A stretch of 38,596 nucleotides of DNA from Okeania sp. SIO1I7 (GTDB lineage: Bacteria; Cyanobacteriota; Cyanobacteriia; Cyanobacteriales; Microcoleaceae). Shown here piece after piece: positions 8,994 through 16,662 of this stretch; position 1 is the first letter of the stretch, and each line of letters starts with the position of its first letter. The notes under the pieces were generated by a model. The model was not told the DNA's origin. It searched no databases and was given only the letters and a program-made list of their open reading frames with translations. The translations under genes and the position numbers were made by a program. The DNA lies in NCBI GenBank assembly GCA_010672585.1, contig JAAHGF010000045.1:1-38596 (forward strand), written 5' to 3'.

Positions 8994-11882
8994 GTTGAGT
9001 AATTCAAAAATTCCCGGCTCATGTTTCCAACCAGTAGCTATTTGTCGCACGGCTTCACGTCGCACATCCCGATCATCATCAGACTCTATCCATTGTTTGA
9101 GTAATTCTAAAATTCCCGGCTCATGTTTCCAAGCAGTAGCAATTTGTCGTACCGCTTCAACTCGCACATCCTGATCATCATCAAACTCTACCCTTTGTTT
9201 GAGTAATTCTAAAATTCCCGGCTCATGTTTCCAAGCAGTAGCAATTTGTCGTACCGCTTCAACTCGCACATCCCGATCATCATCAAACTCTACCCTTTGT
9301 TTGAGTAATTCTAAAATTCCCGGCTCATGTTTCCAAGCAGTAGCAATTTGTCGTACCGCTTCAAGTCGCACATTCCAATTTTTATCAGACTCTACCCTTT
9401 GTTTGAGTAATTCTAAAATTCCCTCCTCATGTTTCCAACCAGTAGTAATTTGTCGTACCGCTTCACCTCGCACATACGAATCAGTATCAGATTTTACCTT
9501 TTGTTTGAGTAATTCTAAAATTCCCTCCTCATGTTTCCAACCAGTAGTAATTTGTCGTACCGCTTCACCTCGCACATACGAATCAGTATCAGATTTTACC
9601 TTTTGTTTGAGCCAATTATAGCTTAAAGGGTCATCTCTCCAGGTTTCAGCCACCACTGCCAAAGCTTGAGTACGAATTTTGCGAACTAGCTCTGACTCAT
9701 AACTATAAGGTTTGTAAGAATCACCAAGGTCATACCCAGTCAAATCTTTTATCCTATTTAACAACCTATCCTCTACATCACCAATATTCTGACGACTCCT
9801 AACTTCAAACAACAACTTACCTGCCAAAAATAAATTTACAAACTTTTCCTCTTCCCCCTCTTGCTCCATCAAATAACTAATAATTTCTCCCACAAACCTA
9901 GCATCTATCATGCCAGCAATTAACCGCAAAACCTCATGCCATTTTTCATCCTGCCAGTGCTTACCAAAAACATCTTTATTCAACTCATCTATTGAAATAC
10001 TTTGTGTTTCCTTAAACTGCCAAACAAACTCCCAAGCACAAAAATATTCCAAAAAAGTTCGATGCACAAAAGCATAATATTCTGCACCAACAAAACACAA
10101 AACAAAATTCCGACTCCGCAACTGTTCCATCAACGCTCTAGCAACAGTTCTCACATCATTAATGTCTATACTTTTGAGATACTCTGAAATAATCCTTTCT
10201 AAATCATCTCCCAAAATCAAATTGCCAGCTAAACCCGCAATATTCCCCTGCATAAAATGAGCAACTCGACGCAAAATTGCCTGCTTATCTTTATAGTCAA
10301 TAGTTATCGGATCAATCTTTGCATCAACTAATGCTCTTTCCATATCCCATTGATGTAGTAAAACCCGCGAAGCTTGATTATAAAGTTCTGCTCTATCTCT
10401 CGGCAATTCTTGATGACGATTCAGAATAGCCATCATAGTTAATAACAGAGGATTTCTTGCCAATTCCTTAATAGGTGGAGAATCCTTAATTGCCCGTTTC
10501 AATCTTTCCCTTTTCCTCTCTCTTTCTGCTTCATCTGGATAAGTCAGATTATGCCAACGTTGAATAAAATCCTCAATTTGTTCGGCTGACAAATCTTGCA
10601 GTATAAAATGATTAAATTCAGCATCCCGGAGTTTTTGTGGCTTATAACCAATCACCCGCGAAGTAACAATAACCCGCACATTTTTATAGTTATTAGTAAA
10701 CCGATGAATATCAGTAATTATTTCCTCTCGTTTTGCTGGCTCGAAAACCTCATCTAATCCATCAAACATCACAATAGCATCGCCATTTTGTAATTTTGCA
10801 TGGAGTTCCTTTTGAGGTAATTGACAAGTTATTCCGCTACCTTTTTCCAGAAAATCCAGAAAATTTTGGCATTTATTAGCATCATAGTTCCTCACATAAG
10901 TCCGTAGTTCAATTAATATAGGAATTGGCTGTAAATATAAATCTTTCCGAGATAATTCTGCCCATTGTAGAGCGATATATTGTAATAAAGTAGACTTACC
11001 AGAACCAGGGTCGCCCAGAATCACTAAATATTTATATTTCTTGTCTTCTATTAACTCTAAAATCGAGCGAGTATGTTGCTCAAAATATCTGCGTCGGGAA
11101 GATTCTAATTGTTCTGGAGAAAGTTCTTCATCAAACTGCCCACTATCTTTTAACTGCTGTAAATATTCTTTAGGAATCTCATGTATTCGAGGCAGAAATT
11201 CCTGAGATTCCCGGACATTTTGAGGAATAAACATTCGCCATAATTTCAATTGATTATAGGCATAACCACTGGTATCTAAACTTTCTAATTTCAGATTTCC
11301 ATATTGTTCTCGGATTCCCTCCTGATATTTTTCTAGGTCAAAATCTGGTTTAATTTCGGTGTTTTGATTTGCCAATTTATCCAGATTTTCTGAATCCAAT
11401 ATTTTCCGTAGTTCATCCGACTCGCGAATAATTTTTTTCACCCTTCTCTGATATTGCTTGGCAACTAATTCCCAGTCAAAATCATCTGGTAAAGGTGGAT
11501 TAATTTCGTTCCAAGTAATAGCTAGTTTATTAGTATCTAAAATTTTTATATAATTATCAAAAGCTCTAATCAAAACTTCTAAAATCAACTGATTTTTAAT
11601 AAATTGTTTTAAAGGTCGGTCGTATTGCTTTAACTGACCTTCATTCAATTCAGCATTTTCTAATTCTTGCTTTACCAAATATAAAAAATATTTAATAGCT
11701 TGTGCCGTAGCTTTTTGTAAAACTTTTCCATTTGTTATCCCACCAATAGCATCAGAGAGACCTTGCTTTAAAAAATCTTTAACATAGTCTTCAGCGGCAC
11801 CCTTACCTAATTCTCCAATAACTTCCTGAGCAATAAATTTAACCGCTTCACTACCCCCCCAAGCAATTAACCATTCAATCAT
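8985..11882 (-). CDS. NACHT-domain NTPase with HEAT-like repeats (STAND family)
   Basis: The frame gives 965 residues. Residues 1-100 are an N-terminal helical domain (MIEWLIAWGGSEAV, then GELGKGAAEDYVKDFLKQG) of the kind found ahead of cyanobacterial NACHT domains. The NACHT NTPase has Walker A GDPGSGKST at 290-298, Walker B VMFDGLDEV at 371-379 and a sensor stretch VRVIVTSRVIGY at about 402-413. The winged-helix/helical part includes LARNPLLLTMMAIL and FVHRTFLEYFCAWEF. From about residue 755 there are seven 34-residue HEAT-like repeats (LLKQRVEFDDDRDVRVEAVR, then QIATAWKHEPGILE). Their DNA is nearly identical in units of 102 bp; two units (9401-9502, 9503-9604) are the same base for base. 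Proteins of this architecture are STAND NTPases, and bacterial NACHT proteins include anti-phage sensors. A defence role here is inference. The frame ends early because of the frameshift at 8994. Confidence 0.9.
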   Translation of the reverse strand: MIEWLIAWGGSEAVKFIAQEVIGELGKGAAEDYVKDFLKQGLSDAIGGITNGKVLQKATAQAIKYFLYLVKQELENAELNEGQLKQYDRPLKQFIKNQLILEVLIRAFDNYIKILDTNKLAITWNEINPPLPDDFDWELVAKQYQRRVKKIIRESDELRKILDSENLDKLANQNTEIKPDFDLEKYQEGIREQYGNLKLESLDTSGYAYNQLKLWRMFIPQNVRESQEFLPRIHEIPKEYLQQLKDSGQFDEELSPEQLESSRRRYFEQHTRSILELIEDKKYKYLVILGDPGSGKSTLLQYIALQWAELSRKDLYLQPIPILIELRTYVRNYDANKCQNFLDFLEKGSGITCQLPQKELHAKLQNGDAIVMFDGLDEVFEPAKREEIITDIHRFTNNYKNVRVIVTSRVIGYKPQKLRDAEFNHFILQDLSAEQIEDFIQRWHNLTYPDEAERERKRERLKRAIKDSPPIKELARNPLLLTMMAILNRHQELPRDRAELYNQASRVLLHQWDMERALVDAKIDPITIDYKDKQAILRRVAHFMQGNIAGLAGNLILGDDLERIISEYLKSIDINDVRTVARALMEQLRSRNFVLCFVGAEYYAFVHRTFLEYFCAWEFVWQFKETQSISIDELNKDVFGKHWQDEKWHEVLRLIAGMIDARFVGEIISYLMEQEGEEEKFVNLFLAGKLLFEVRSRQNIGDVEDRLLNRIKDLTGYDLGDSYKPYSYESELVRKIRTQALAVVAETWRDDPLSYNWLKQKVKSDTDSYVRGEAVRQITTGWKHEEGILELLKQKVKSDTDSYVRGEAVRQITTGWKHEEGILELLKQRVESDKNWNVRLEAVRQIATAWKHEPGILELLKQRVEFDDDRDVRVEAVRQIATAWKHEPGILELLKQRVEFDDDQDVRVEAVRQIATAWKHEPGILELLKQWIESDDDRDVRREAVRQIATGWKHEPGIFELLNNV
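8994..9604 (-). repeat. 102-bp tandem repeats inside the NACHT gene
   Basis: Units start with GTTTGAG (on the + strand) at 9095, 9197, 9299, 9401 and 9503, with a further edge at 9605, exactly 102 bp apart. A seventh, shortened start is at 8994. They encode the 34-residue HEAT-like repeats. The sequence identity is far higher than protein constraint needs, which points to recent unequal exchange or conversion. Confidence 0.95.
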
Positions 11883-11914
11883 AATTATTTAATCTCTTAT
11901 ATTTTAGTTATTTT

Positions 11915-12108
11915 GTAAGCATTCAGCTATTAGCCATCAGCTATCAGCAATAAGACCCTATGCTTAAGGACGAGGTCTAAATGAATATAGACTTTGGAGC
12001 TGACTTTTATAGCAAGATTTTTCGTTTCTCAATTAAATATTACTTTCATCACTCACTAAAAGCAATAGTTGATAGCTGATAGCTGATAGCTGACGGCTGA
12101 ATGCTTAC
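11915..12108. mobile_element. miniature inverted-repeat element, family A, copy 2
   Basis: A 194-bp element with ends GTAAGCATTCAGC and GCTGAATGCTTAC-type (here GGCTGAATGCTTAC). It is flanked by the perfect 8-bp duplication GTTATTTT (11907-11914 and 12109-12116). It lies 33 bp upstream of the NACHT start codon, so it could supply or disturb that gene's promoter. Confidence 0.9.
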
Positions 12109-12188
12109 GTTATTTTTTATTATATAGCGCTACGGAAATGGGGAATAGGGAATATGTTTATAGCTATACTTCAATCTCCCCAACTCCC

Positions 12189-12323
12189 TTACCGAAAAAT
12201 TGTGGTTTAAAGCCTTCCCTTTTAAGGGGATAATAAAGAAAATTTTCATTATTAGTCAATCCTCTTCTTTTCAAGGAGAGGTAATTATTAATTATTAATT
12301 ATTAATTATTCATTATTAATTGT
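12189..12323 (-). repeat. intergenic repeat, family D, copy 1
   Basis: It starts TTACCGAAAAATTGTGGTTT, carries CTTCCCTTTTAAGGGG and a GTCAATCCTC block, and ends in AATTATT heptamers. Related copies lie at 30142-30383, 32143-32350, 32430-32649, 34150-34300 and 36240-36436. The rest of 11883-12452 shows no gene. Confidence 0.6.
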
Positions 12324-12452
12324 TGACCCCCTTACCTGATGAAAATCACTCGAATTTCATTTTTAAATCACCACCACCACCAGAAATTAGGAAGATGATT
12401 AAAGTATAGAAGTTAAAAACAAAAGTCAAAAAATACGAAAAACCAAATCATT

Positions 12453-13259
12453 ATGAAACAAGCAATTCGACAACAAGCAATGCCAGGAATTCTTGGTGGA
12501 TTAGGACCACTAGCACATATTGAATTTGAACGTCGTCTAATTGCTTTAAATGCAGAACGAGGTGCTACCTCCGATAGCGATCATCCCGTTTCGATTCTAA
12601 TTAATGCAACTGATGTTCCAGACCGTACTCAAAGCTTGCTGGGAAATGCCCCAAGTTGTACTCCTTCACTGGTGAAATATGGGAAAATACTACAAATGGC
12701 AGGAGCAGATTTTTTGGTAATTACCTGTAATACAGCTCATGGATTTTACGAAGCTGTACAATCTCAGTTAGATATTCCCTGGATTAATCTGATGAATATT
12801 ACTGCACAATATATTCAAAGTCATTATCCTCATAGTCGCAGAGTAGGTGTTTTATCAACAACAGGAACATTGCAAGCTCAACTCTATCATAATAGTTTAA
12901 GTGCTTTAGGATTAACTGCGATCGCACCACCCTTAAACTCTCCATTACAAAGAGATATTATGAATGCAATTTACAATCCTGTTTGGGGAATTAAAGCTAC
13001 AGGAGTCGAAATTTTCCCACCGGCAATTTCAATTTTAGAAAATGCTATAACTTGGTTAAAAGAGCAAGGAGCAGAATTAGTCATTGCTGGATGTACTGAA
13101 ATATCAGTAGTATTGCAACAACTCAGACTTCACTCGCTGATTAATATTGACCCCCTTGATATTCTTGCCAATCTGACTTTAGATTTCGCATTTGGTCATC
13201 AAGAAATTCCAATCAATAGACCCAACTCATCTACTCAAAAATTATACCAATTCACTTAA
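12453..13259 (+). CDS. aspartate/glutamate racemase family protein
   Basis: This 268-residue protein matches the usual size of PLP-independent Asp/Glu/hydantoin racemases. It opens with the typical PGILGGLGPLAHIEFERRL strand-loop-helix. Two catalytic Cys motifs, TCNTAH (first half) and GCTE (second half), sit at the expected places for the two-base mechanism that moves the alpha proton. The expected reaction is interconversion of L- and D-Asp or Glu in the cytoplasm; the substrate cannot be fixed from the sequence. No clear Shine-Dalgarno is seen before the ATG. The gene faces a DAACS-type acidic amino acid symporter, which suggests a shared role in acidic or D-amino acid metabolism, for example peptidoglycan supply or recovery. 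Confidence 0.85.
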   Translation: MKQAIRQQAMPGILGGLGPLAHIEFERRLIALNAERGATSDSDHPVSILINATDVPDRTQSLLGNAPSCTPSLVKYGKILQMAGADFLVITCNTAHGFYEAVQSQLDIPWINLMNITAQYIQSHYPHSRRVGVLSTTGTLQAQLYHNSLSALGLTAIAPPLNSPLQRDIMNAIYNPVWGIKATGVEIFPPAISILENAITWLKEQGAELVIAGCTEISVVLQQLRLHSLINIDPLDILANLTLDFAFGHQEIPINRPNSSTQKLYQFT

Positions 13260-13327
13260 AAAATGTCACAAATAGCCAAATAATAGGCTGAAATAACTGT
13301 AAAATTCAGGTTTCAAGTCACTAAAAT

Positions 13328-13370
13328 ATAACTTCTAACTTCTGACTTCTGACTTCTAACTTCTGACTTG
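13328..13370 (-). repeat. GAAGTCA/GAAGTTA heptamer tract
   Basis: Six 7-bp units (on the + strand TAACTTC/TGACTTC). It lies about 10 bp beyond the symporter stop codon, next to the small palindrome GCGCTACGCGC. The purine strand is the sense strand of the symporter. Confidence 0.75.
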
Positions 13371-13379
13371 CGCTACGCG

Positions 13380-14684
13380 CTATAATGCAGGCGATCGCTT
13401 ATAATCAGCAACTGCTGCTGTAGCTGCAATTCCTGTATGGACAATCCCCAAAGTCCGGAACGGATCGATAATTGGGTCTACCGCAATCAATAACACCAGT
13501 ATTGCTTCTAGTGGTAATCCCAAAGGTTGCAGTACTAAATCTAATAATGTTAAAGTTAAAATTCCCGTCGCTCCTGCTGTTGCCATCCCTGCTAAAATGG
13601 AAGCAACAATAATAATTACAAAACTAGATAAGTTTAACTGATGCTGATAAAGTTGAGCTACAAATACGGAAGTTGTGGCAAAATAAACCACGGGACCGAA
13701 TCTACAAACAGTAATTGCCAGAGGAATCACTAAATTAACTGTTTGTTTATCAAATTTCAGTAGCTCAGTTAAAGCAGAAATGGAAGACGGTAAACAGGTA
13801 AAACTACTCCTAGTTGCCAAAGCTAAAATTGTTGGTTCTTTTAAACTAATCAACACTTTCCACAAAGAACAATCTGCCTTTTGCCAAACAACCAGGGTGC
13901 TAACTACATAAATAATAAAAAATATTAAAATTGTAATGATTACAAAATTTTTCATAGCAGCTAAAATACCAAAACCAGTCGTCGCTATTTGGCTAGCCAA
14001 AAGACAACATAAACCCATGGGCAAGAATAAAATTATCCAATCAATTAACTTTTTTGAAGCTTTAAATATAGTTTCTAAAATATTAAACACTTCTTCCTTA
14101 TAAGATTCTTTGAGATATCCCATTGCTACGCCAAAAACAATAGCAAAAAATAGTATTTCCAGAGCATTACCCTCACTTAAAGATGCAAAAATATTCTCAG
14201 GAACTAAATTAAATAAAAAAGATATTAAATTTATTTCTGGCTCGACCACTTCTTCAATAATTTCACCAGTAAGAGATACCTCTAAATCTAATTGTGATTT
14301 GTTAACAATTATACCCAAAGCTGTTAAACTTGAATCGTCTAAATTCCCTCCAGGATTAGTGAGTAATGTAACAATTACTCCAATTAAACTTACGCCAATA
14401 AGTCCCATTGAAAATACAATTAAAATACGTTTGACATATTTATTAGCATCCTGACTACCTATTAGCCTGCCTACACTCATTGTTATTGCCGAAAATAACA
14501 AAGGTAAAACACACATTTTCAACAGCTCAAGATAAAGATTTCCAAAAGGAGTTAAAATCGCAGCTATATCTTTTTGAAAAATTCCTATATATAATCCTAG
14601 TAAAATTCCAGGTAAAATATACCATGGATTACGCAAAACTTTAATTAATGAATAAAAATTGAATCCTTTGTTTTTTGTCATCAT
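13380..14684 (-). CDS. dicarboxylate/amino acid:cation symporter (DAACS/SDF family), variant
   Basis: This 434-residue inner-membrane transporter has about eight hydrophobic helices and two re-entrant hairpins. Family features include the N-terminal WYILPGILLGLYIG and the scaffold PFGNLYLELLKMCVLPLLFS. The HP1-like loop is TRSSFTCLPSSISAL (291-305). The HP2/TM8 region has GMATAGATGI and DPIIDPFRT (403-411), which keeps the Asp and Arg that bind acidic substrates in GltPh-type carriers. The usual TM7 sodium motif NMDGT is missing (here CRFGPVVYF, about 327-335), and the NVTGD motif is VHTGI. Coupling ion or substrate may therefore differ from GltP/DctA. It lies 288 bp downstream of a solute-binding protein gene on the same strand, suggesting that the two work together. 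Either of two adjacent ATGs (14684, 14681) could start it. Confidence 0.85.
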   Translation of the reverse strand: MMTKNKGFNFYSLIKVLRNPWYILPGILLGLYIGIFQKDIAAILTPFGNLYLELLKMCVLPLLFSAITMSVGRLIGSQDANKYVKRILIVFSMGLIGVSLIGVIVTLLTNPGGNLDDSSLTALGIIVNKSQLDLEVSLTGEIIEEVVEPEINLISFLFNLVPENIFASLSEGNALEILFFAIVFGVAMGYLKESYKEEVFNILETIFKASKKLIDWIILFLPMGLCCLLASQIATTGFGILAAMKNFVIITILIFFIIYVVSTLVVWQKADCSLWKVLISLKEPTILALATRSSFTCLPSSISALTELLKFDKQTVNLVIPLAITVCRFGPVVYFATTSVFVAQLYQHQLNLSSFVIIIVASILAGMATAGATGILTLTLLDLVLQPLGLPLEAILVLLIAVDPIIDPFRTLGIVHTGIAATAAVADYKRSPAL

Positions 14685-14737
14685 AAATAATTATAAATTT
14701 TTTTTATCTTTTATGTAGGTTTAATACCCTACTTTAC

Positions 14738-14761
14738 TGATAACTGATAACTGATAACTGA
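14738..14761. repeat. ACTGATA heptamer tract
   Basis: Three copies of ACTGATA plus a partial one, upstream of the symporter start. Confidence 0.7.
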
Positions 14762-14850
14762 AATGACAAGAGGTAATTAAAATTATTTAGGTTCATAAGA
14801 CACGAAGTGACTTGTCATTGACTATCCATAAGCAATTTTCCCTTCTACCT

Positions 14851-14869
14851 CCCCCCTTTCAAAGGGGGG
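14851..14869. terminator. C6TTT-AAAG6 palindrome, possible terminator
   Basis: CCCCCCTTT, one base, AAAGGGGGG: a perfect 9-bp inverted repeat about 105 bp beyond the stop codon of the solute-binding protein gene. Similar GC-rich palindromes are dispersed repeats in cyanobacteria, so terminator activity is only a possibility. Confidence 0.4.
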
Positions 14870-14880
14870 GTAGGGGGGGA

Positions 14881-14974
14881 TGCCTTCTGCCTTCTGCCTT
14901 CTGCCTTCTGCCTTCTGCCTTCTGCCTTCTTCCTTCTTCCTTCTTCCTTCTTCCTTCTTCCTTCTTCCTTCTTC
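14881..14974 (-). repeat. long GAAGGCA/GAAGGAA heptamer array at stop codon
   Basis: About 94 bp of perfect 7-bp units, first CCTTCTG and then CCTTCTT on the + strand. It overlaps the TGA of the solute-binding protein by two bases (stop at 14973-14975). The purine strand is the mRNA strand. Confidence 0.95.
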
Positions 14975-16166
14975 AATTAAATTTATCTGCACTAGATGTT
15001 TCTAATAACTCAGAATACTCATCCAACAAACTCTTAACACTATAATGATTATTGGTAATTTGTAGATATAAATTAACAAATTCTAACAAGTGATTGCTAG
15101 ACCATGGCAGAGCAATTGCTATCGGATCTTGAGTATCTGTTAAGGCAACAGTTTGAAAATTCAAAGCCACATTTGGTTGATTTATAACAATCTTTTTTAC
15201 TTCTAATTCATCCCGGTATGCTGCCAATATATCTCCTCGAATAGCACCTTTCACTACCTCTTCCCAACTCGGATATGTCACAATTGTAGCCTTGGGAAAT
15301 TTCTGTTTGGCAAATCCTTCATAGGAAGAACCATCAATTACTCCAATCTTTCCTTCAAAATCCCTCAAAAATTCTACTGTCTCTTTATTTTTAGCTGCTT
15401 TAGTTAATTGTATTCGGTTGAGTAATAAACCCTGGCGCATTGTCAAATAAGGATGAGAAAAAGAAATTATCTTAGCTCTATTCAAAGTTTGACTAATTTT
15501 AGAAATCCCTAAATCTGCTTGACCTCGATCGACAATTTCAACCACTTCATTAAAAGTTTTAGCACTACGATTAATCTGAAGTTCAACCCCTAAAGCTTCA
15601 GCCAAACCTCTAGCAATTTTAATATCTAATCCTTCCAATTCACCCCTATTATTTTCAACAAAAAAAGGTGAATTATCATACTCAGTCATCACAACAATTA
15701 ACTCACCTCGGTCAACAATTTTTTGTATATCCGGAGAGAGCAACTTTACTGAGGAAGATTTTTGTGGGAAGCTGCTAGTATTTCCTTGAAGCAAAGCCCA
15801 AGTTTTTTCATCAACTATTGCCGTTGCTTCTAACCCCAAACTAATTTGAAAGTTATAAACAGCATCCTGAGTTTGTTCTCCATAAATTCCATCTATAGCT
15901 CCGGGATAATAACCTTTTTGTTTTAATTTAGTTTGTAGCTGAATAACATCATATTCTTCACTATTTTCAGTTACTTGTGAATCTAAAGTATTAACATCCT
16001 GGATATCTTTTGTCTTTCTAATCTCAGCAATTTTTTCTGCTGCTTCGATGGAAACAGAATTTGCAGAATGTTCTGTTTTTATAAAAGTTGTAAAAATAAC
16101 AATTATTCCGAAAGAAACCAGAGTTAATTTGATAATTAAATATATTATTTTAGAGAATTTATTCAT
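14973..16166 (-). CDS. membrane-anchored solute-binding protein with peptidoglycan-binding domain
   Basis: The frame gives 397 residues from the ATG at 16166. I prefer this to the ATG at 16190 because AGGAAAG lies about 6 bp upstream of it. A single N-terminal helix (residues about 6-29) anchors or exports the protein. Residues about 71-126 are a PG_binding_1 domain ([20 protein letters not shown], then [13 protein letters not shown]). Residues about 145-390 are a family 3 bacterial solute-binding domain for polar amino acids ([66 protein letters not shown]). No ABC permease or ATPase gene is nearby. The next gene on this strand is a DAACS symporter, so the binding protein may feed a secondary carrier or a periplasmic sensing process. 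It should act in the periplasm, tethered to membrane and wall. Confidence 0.85.
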   Translation of the reverse strand: MNKFSKIIYLIIKLTLVSFGIIVIFTTFIKTEHSANSVSIEAAEKIAEIRKTKDIQDVNTLDSQVTENSEEYDVIQLQTKLKQKGYYPGAIDGIYGEQTQDAVYNFQISLGLEATAIVDEKTWALLQGNTSSFPQKSSSVKLLSPDIQKIVDRGELIVVMTEYDNSPFFVENNRGELEGLDIKIARGLAEALGVELQINRSAKTFNEVVEIVDRGQADLGISKISQTLNRAKIISFSHPYLTMRQGLLLNRIQLTKAAKNKETVEFLRDFEGKIGVIDGSSYEGFAKQKFPKATIVTYPSWEEVVKGAIRGDILAAYRDELEVKKIVINQPNVALNFQTVALTDTQDPIAIALPWSSNHLLEFVNLYLQITNNHYSVKSLLDEYSELLETSSADKFN

Positions 16167-16190
16167 GGAATCTTTCCTGACTCCTAACAA

Positions 16191-16662
16191 TATTTAGTAA
16201 TACCATAATTTAATACTAACCTTCATAGGTAAGCATAGATTTTCAGACTTCATAATCTGGCTTTAACTATCATAAACAAGTGAACTTGTCAACTTTCCGG
16301 AAAAAAGTTTTAGGTGAGGTATTTTATCTATTTTGACAACTCTCTGGACTTAGGCAAAAAACGAAATTATACACCATTTGTAGGGGTTAACAGCCGTTAA
16401 CCCCTACCATTAAATAGCACTCAGCACTCAGCATTAGGACTTTTTTTACGTTGAGTCAGGGATTTAAATCCCTCCTAAACTATCCGGCGCAATAATTGCT
16501 GGGGATTTAACCCAAGGTCAAAAAGCTGTTAACGTTTGCGTAGCATGACCTAGGAAAGTTCCTCTGCAAGAGGCTAACTGAAATGCTGATAGCTGATAGC
16601 TGATAGCTGATAGCTGATAGCTGATAGCTAGTTAAACTTGCTGCAGATATAGCCTAGATTCG
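16191..16662. other. intergenic region with small palindromic repeats
   Basis: No gene is seen. It holds a GGGGTTAACAGCCGTTAACCCC palindrome-like stretch near 16383-16405 and a GTTTGCGTAGCATGACC-type short repeat near 16530. A GAGGCTAAC-flanked array of about six CTGATAG heptamers occupies 16585-16629. Confidence 0.6.
16585..16629. repeat. CTGATAG heptamer array
   Basis: About six 7-bp units. The heptamer also makes up the arms of the family A elements, so this may be an expanded remnant of one arm. Confidence 0.85.

Noticed and set aside
8994-9604. Regular 102-bp repeats as a CRISPR-like or non-coding array
   Set aside because: The period is 34 codons and lies in frame inside a NACHT protein; it encodes HEAT-like repeats.
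8833-9621. Reading frames with repeated SNSKIPGSCFQ on the + strand
   Set aside because: Antisense shadow of the 102-bp repeats of the NACHT gene.
14812-15045. Reading frame with repeated LLPSAFC
   Set aside because: Translation of the heptamer array on the non-sense strand of the binding protein gene.
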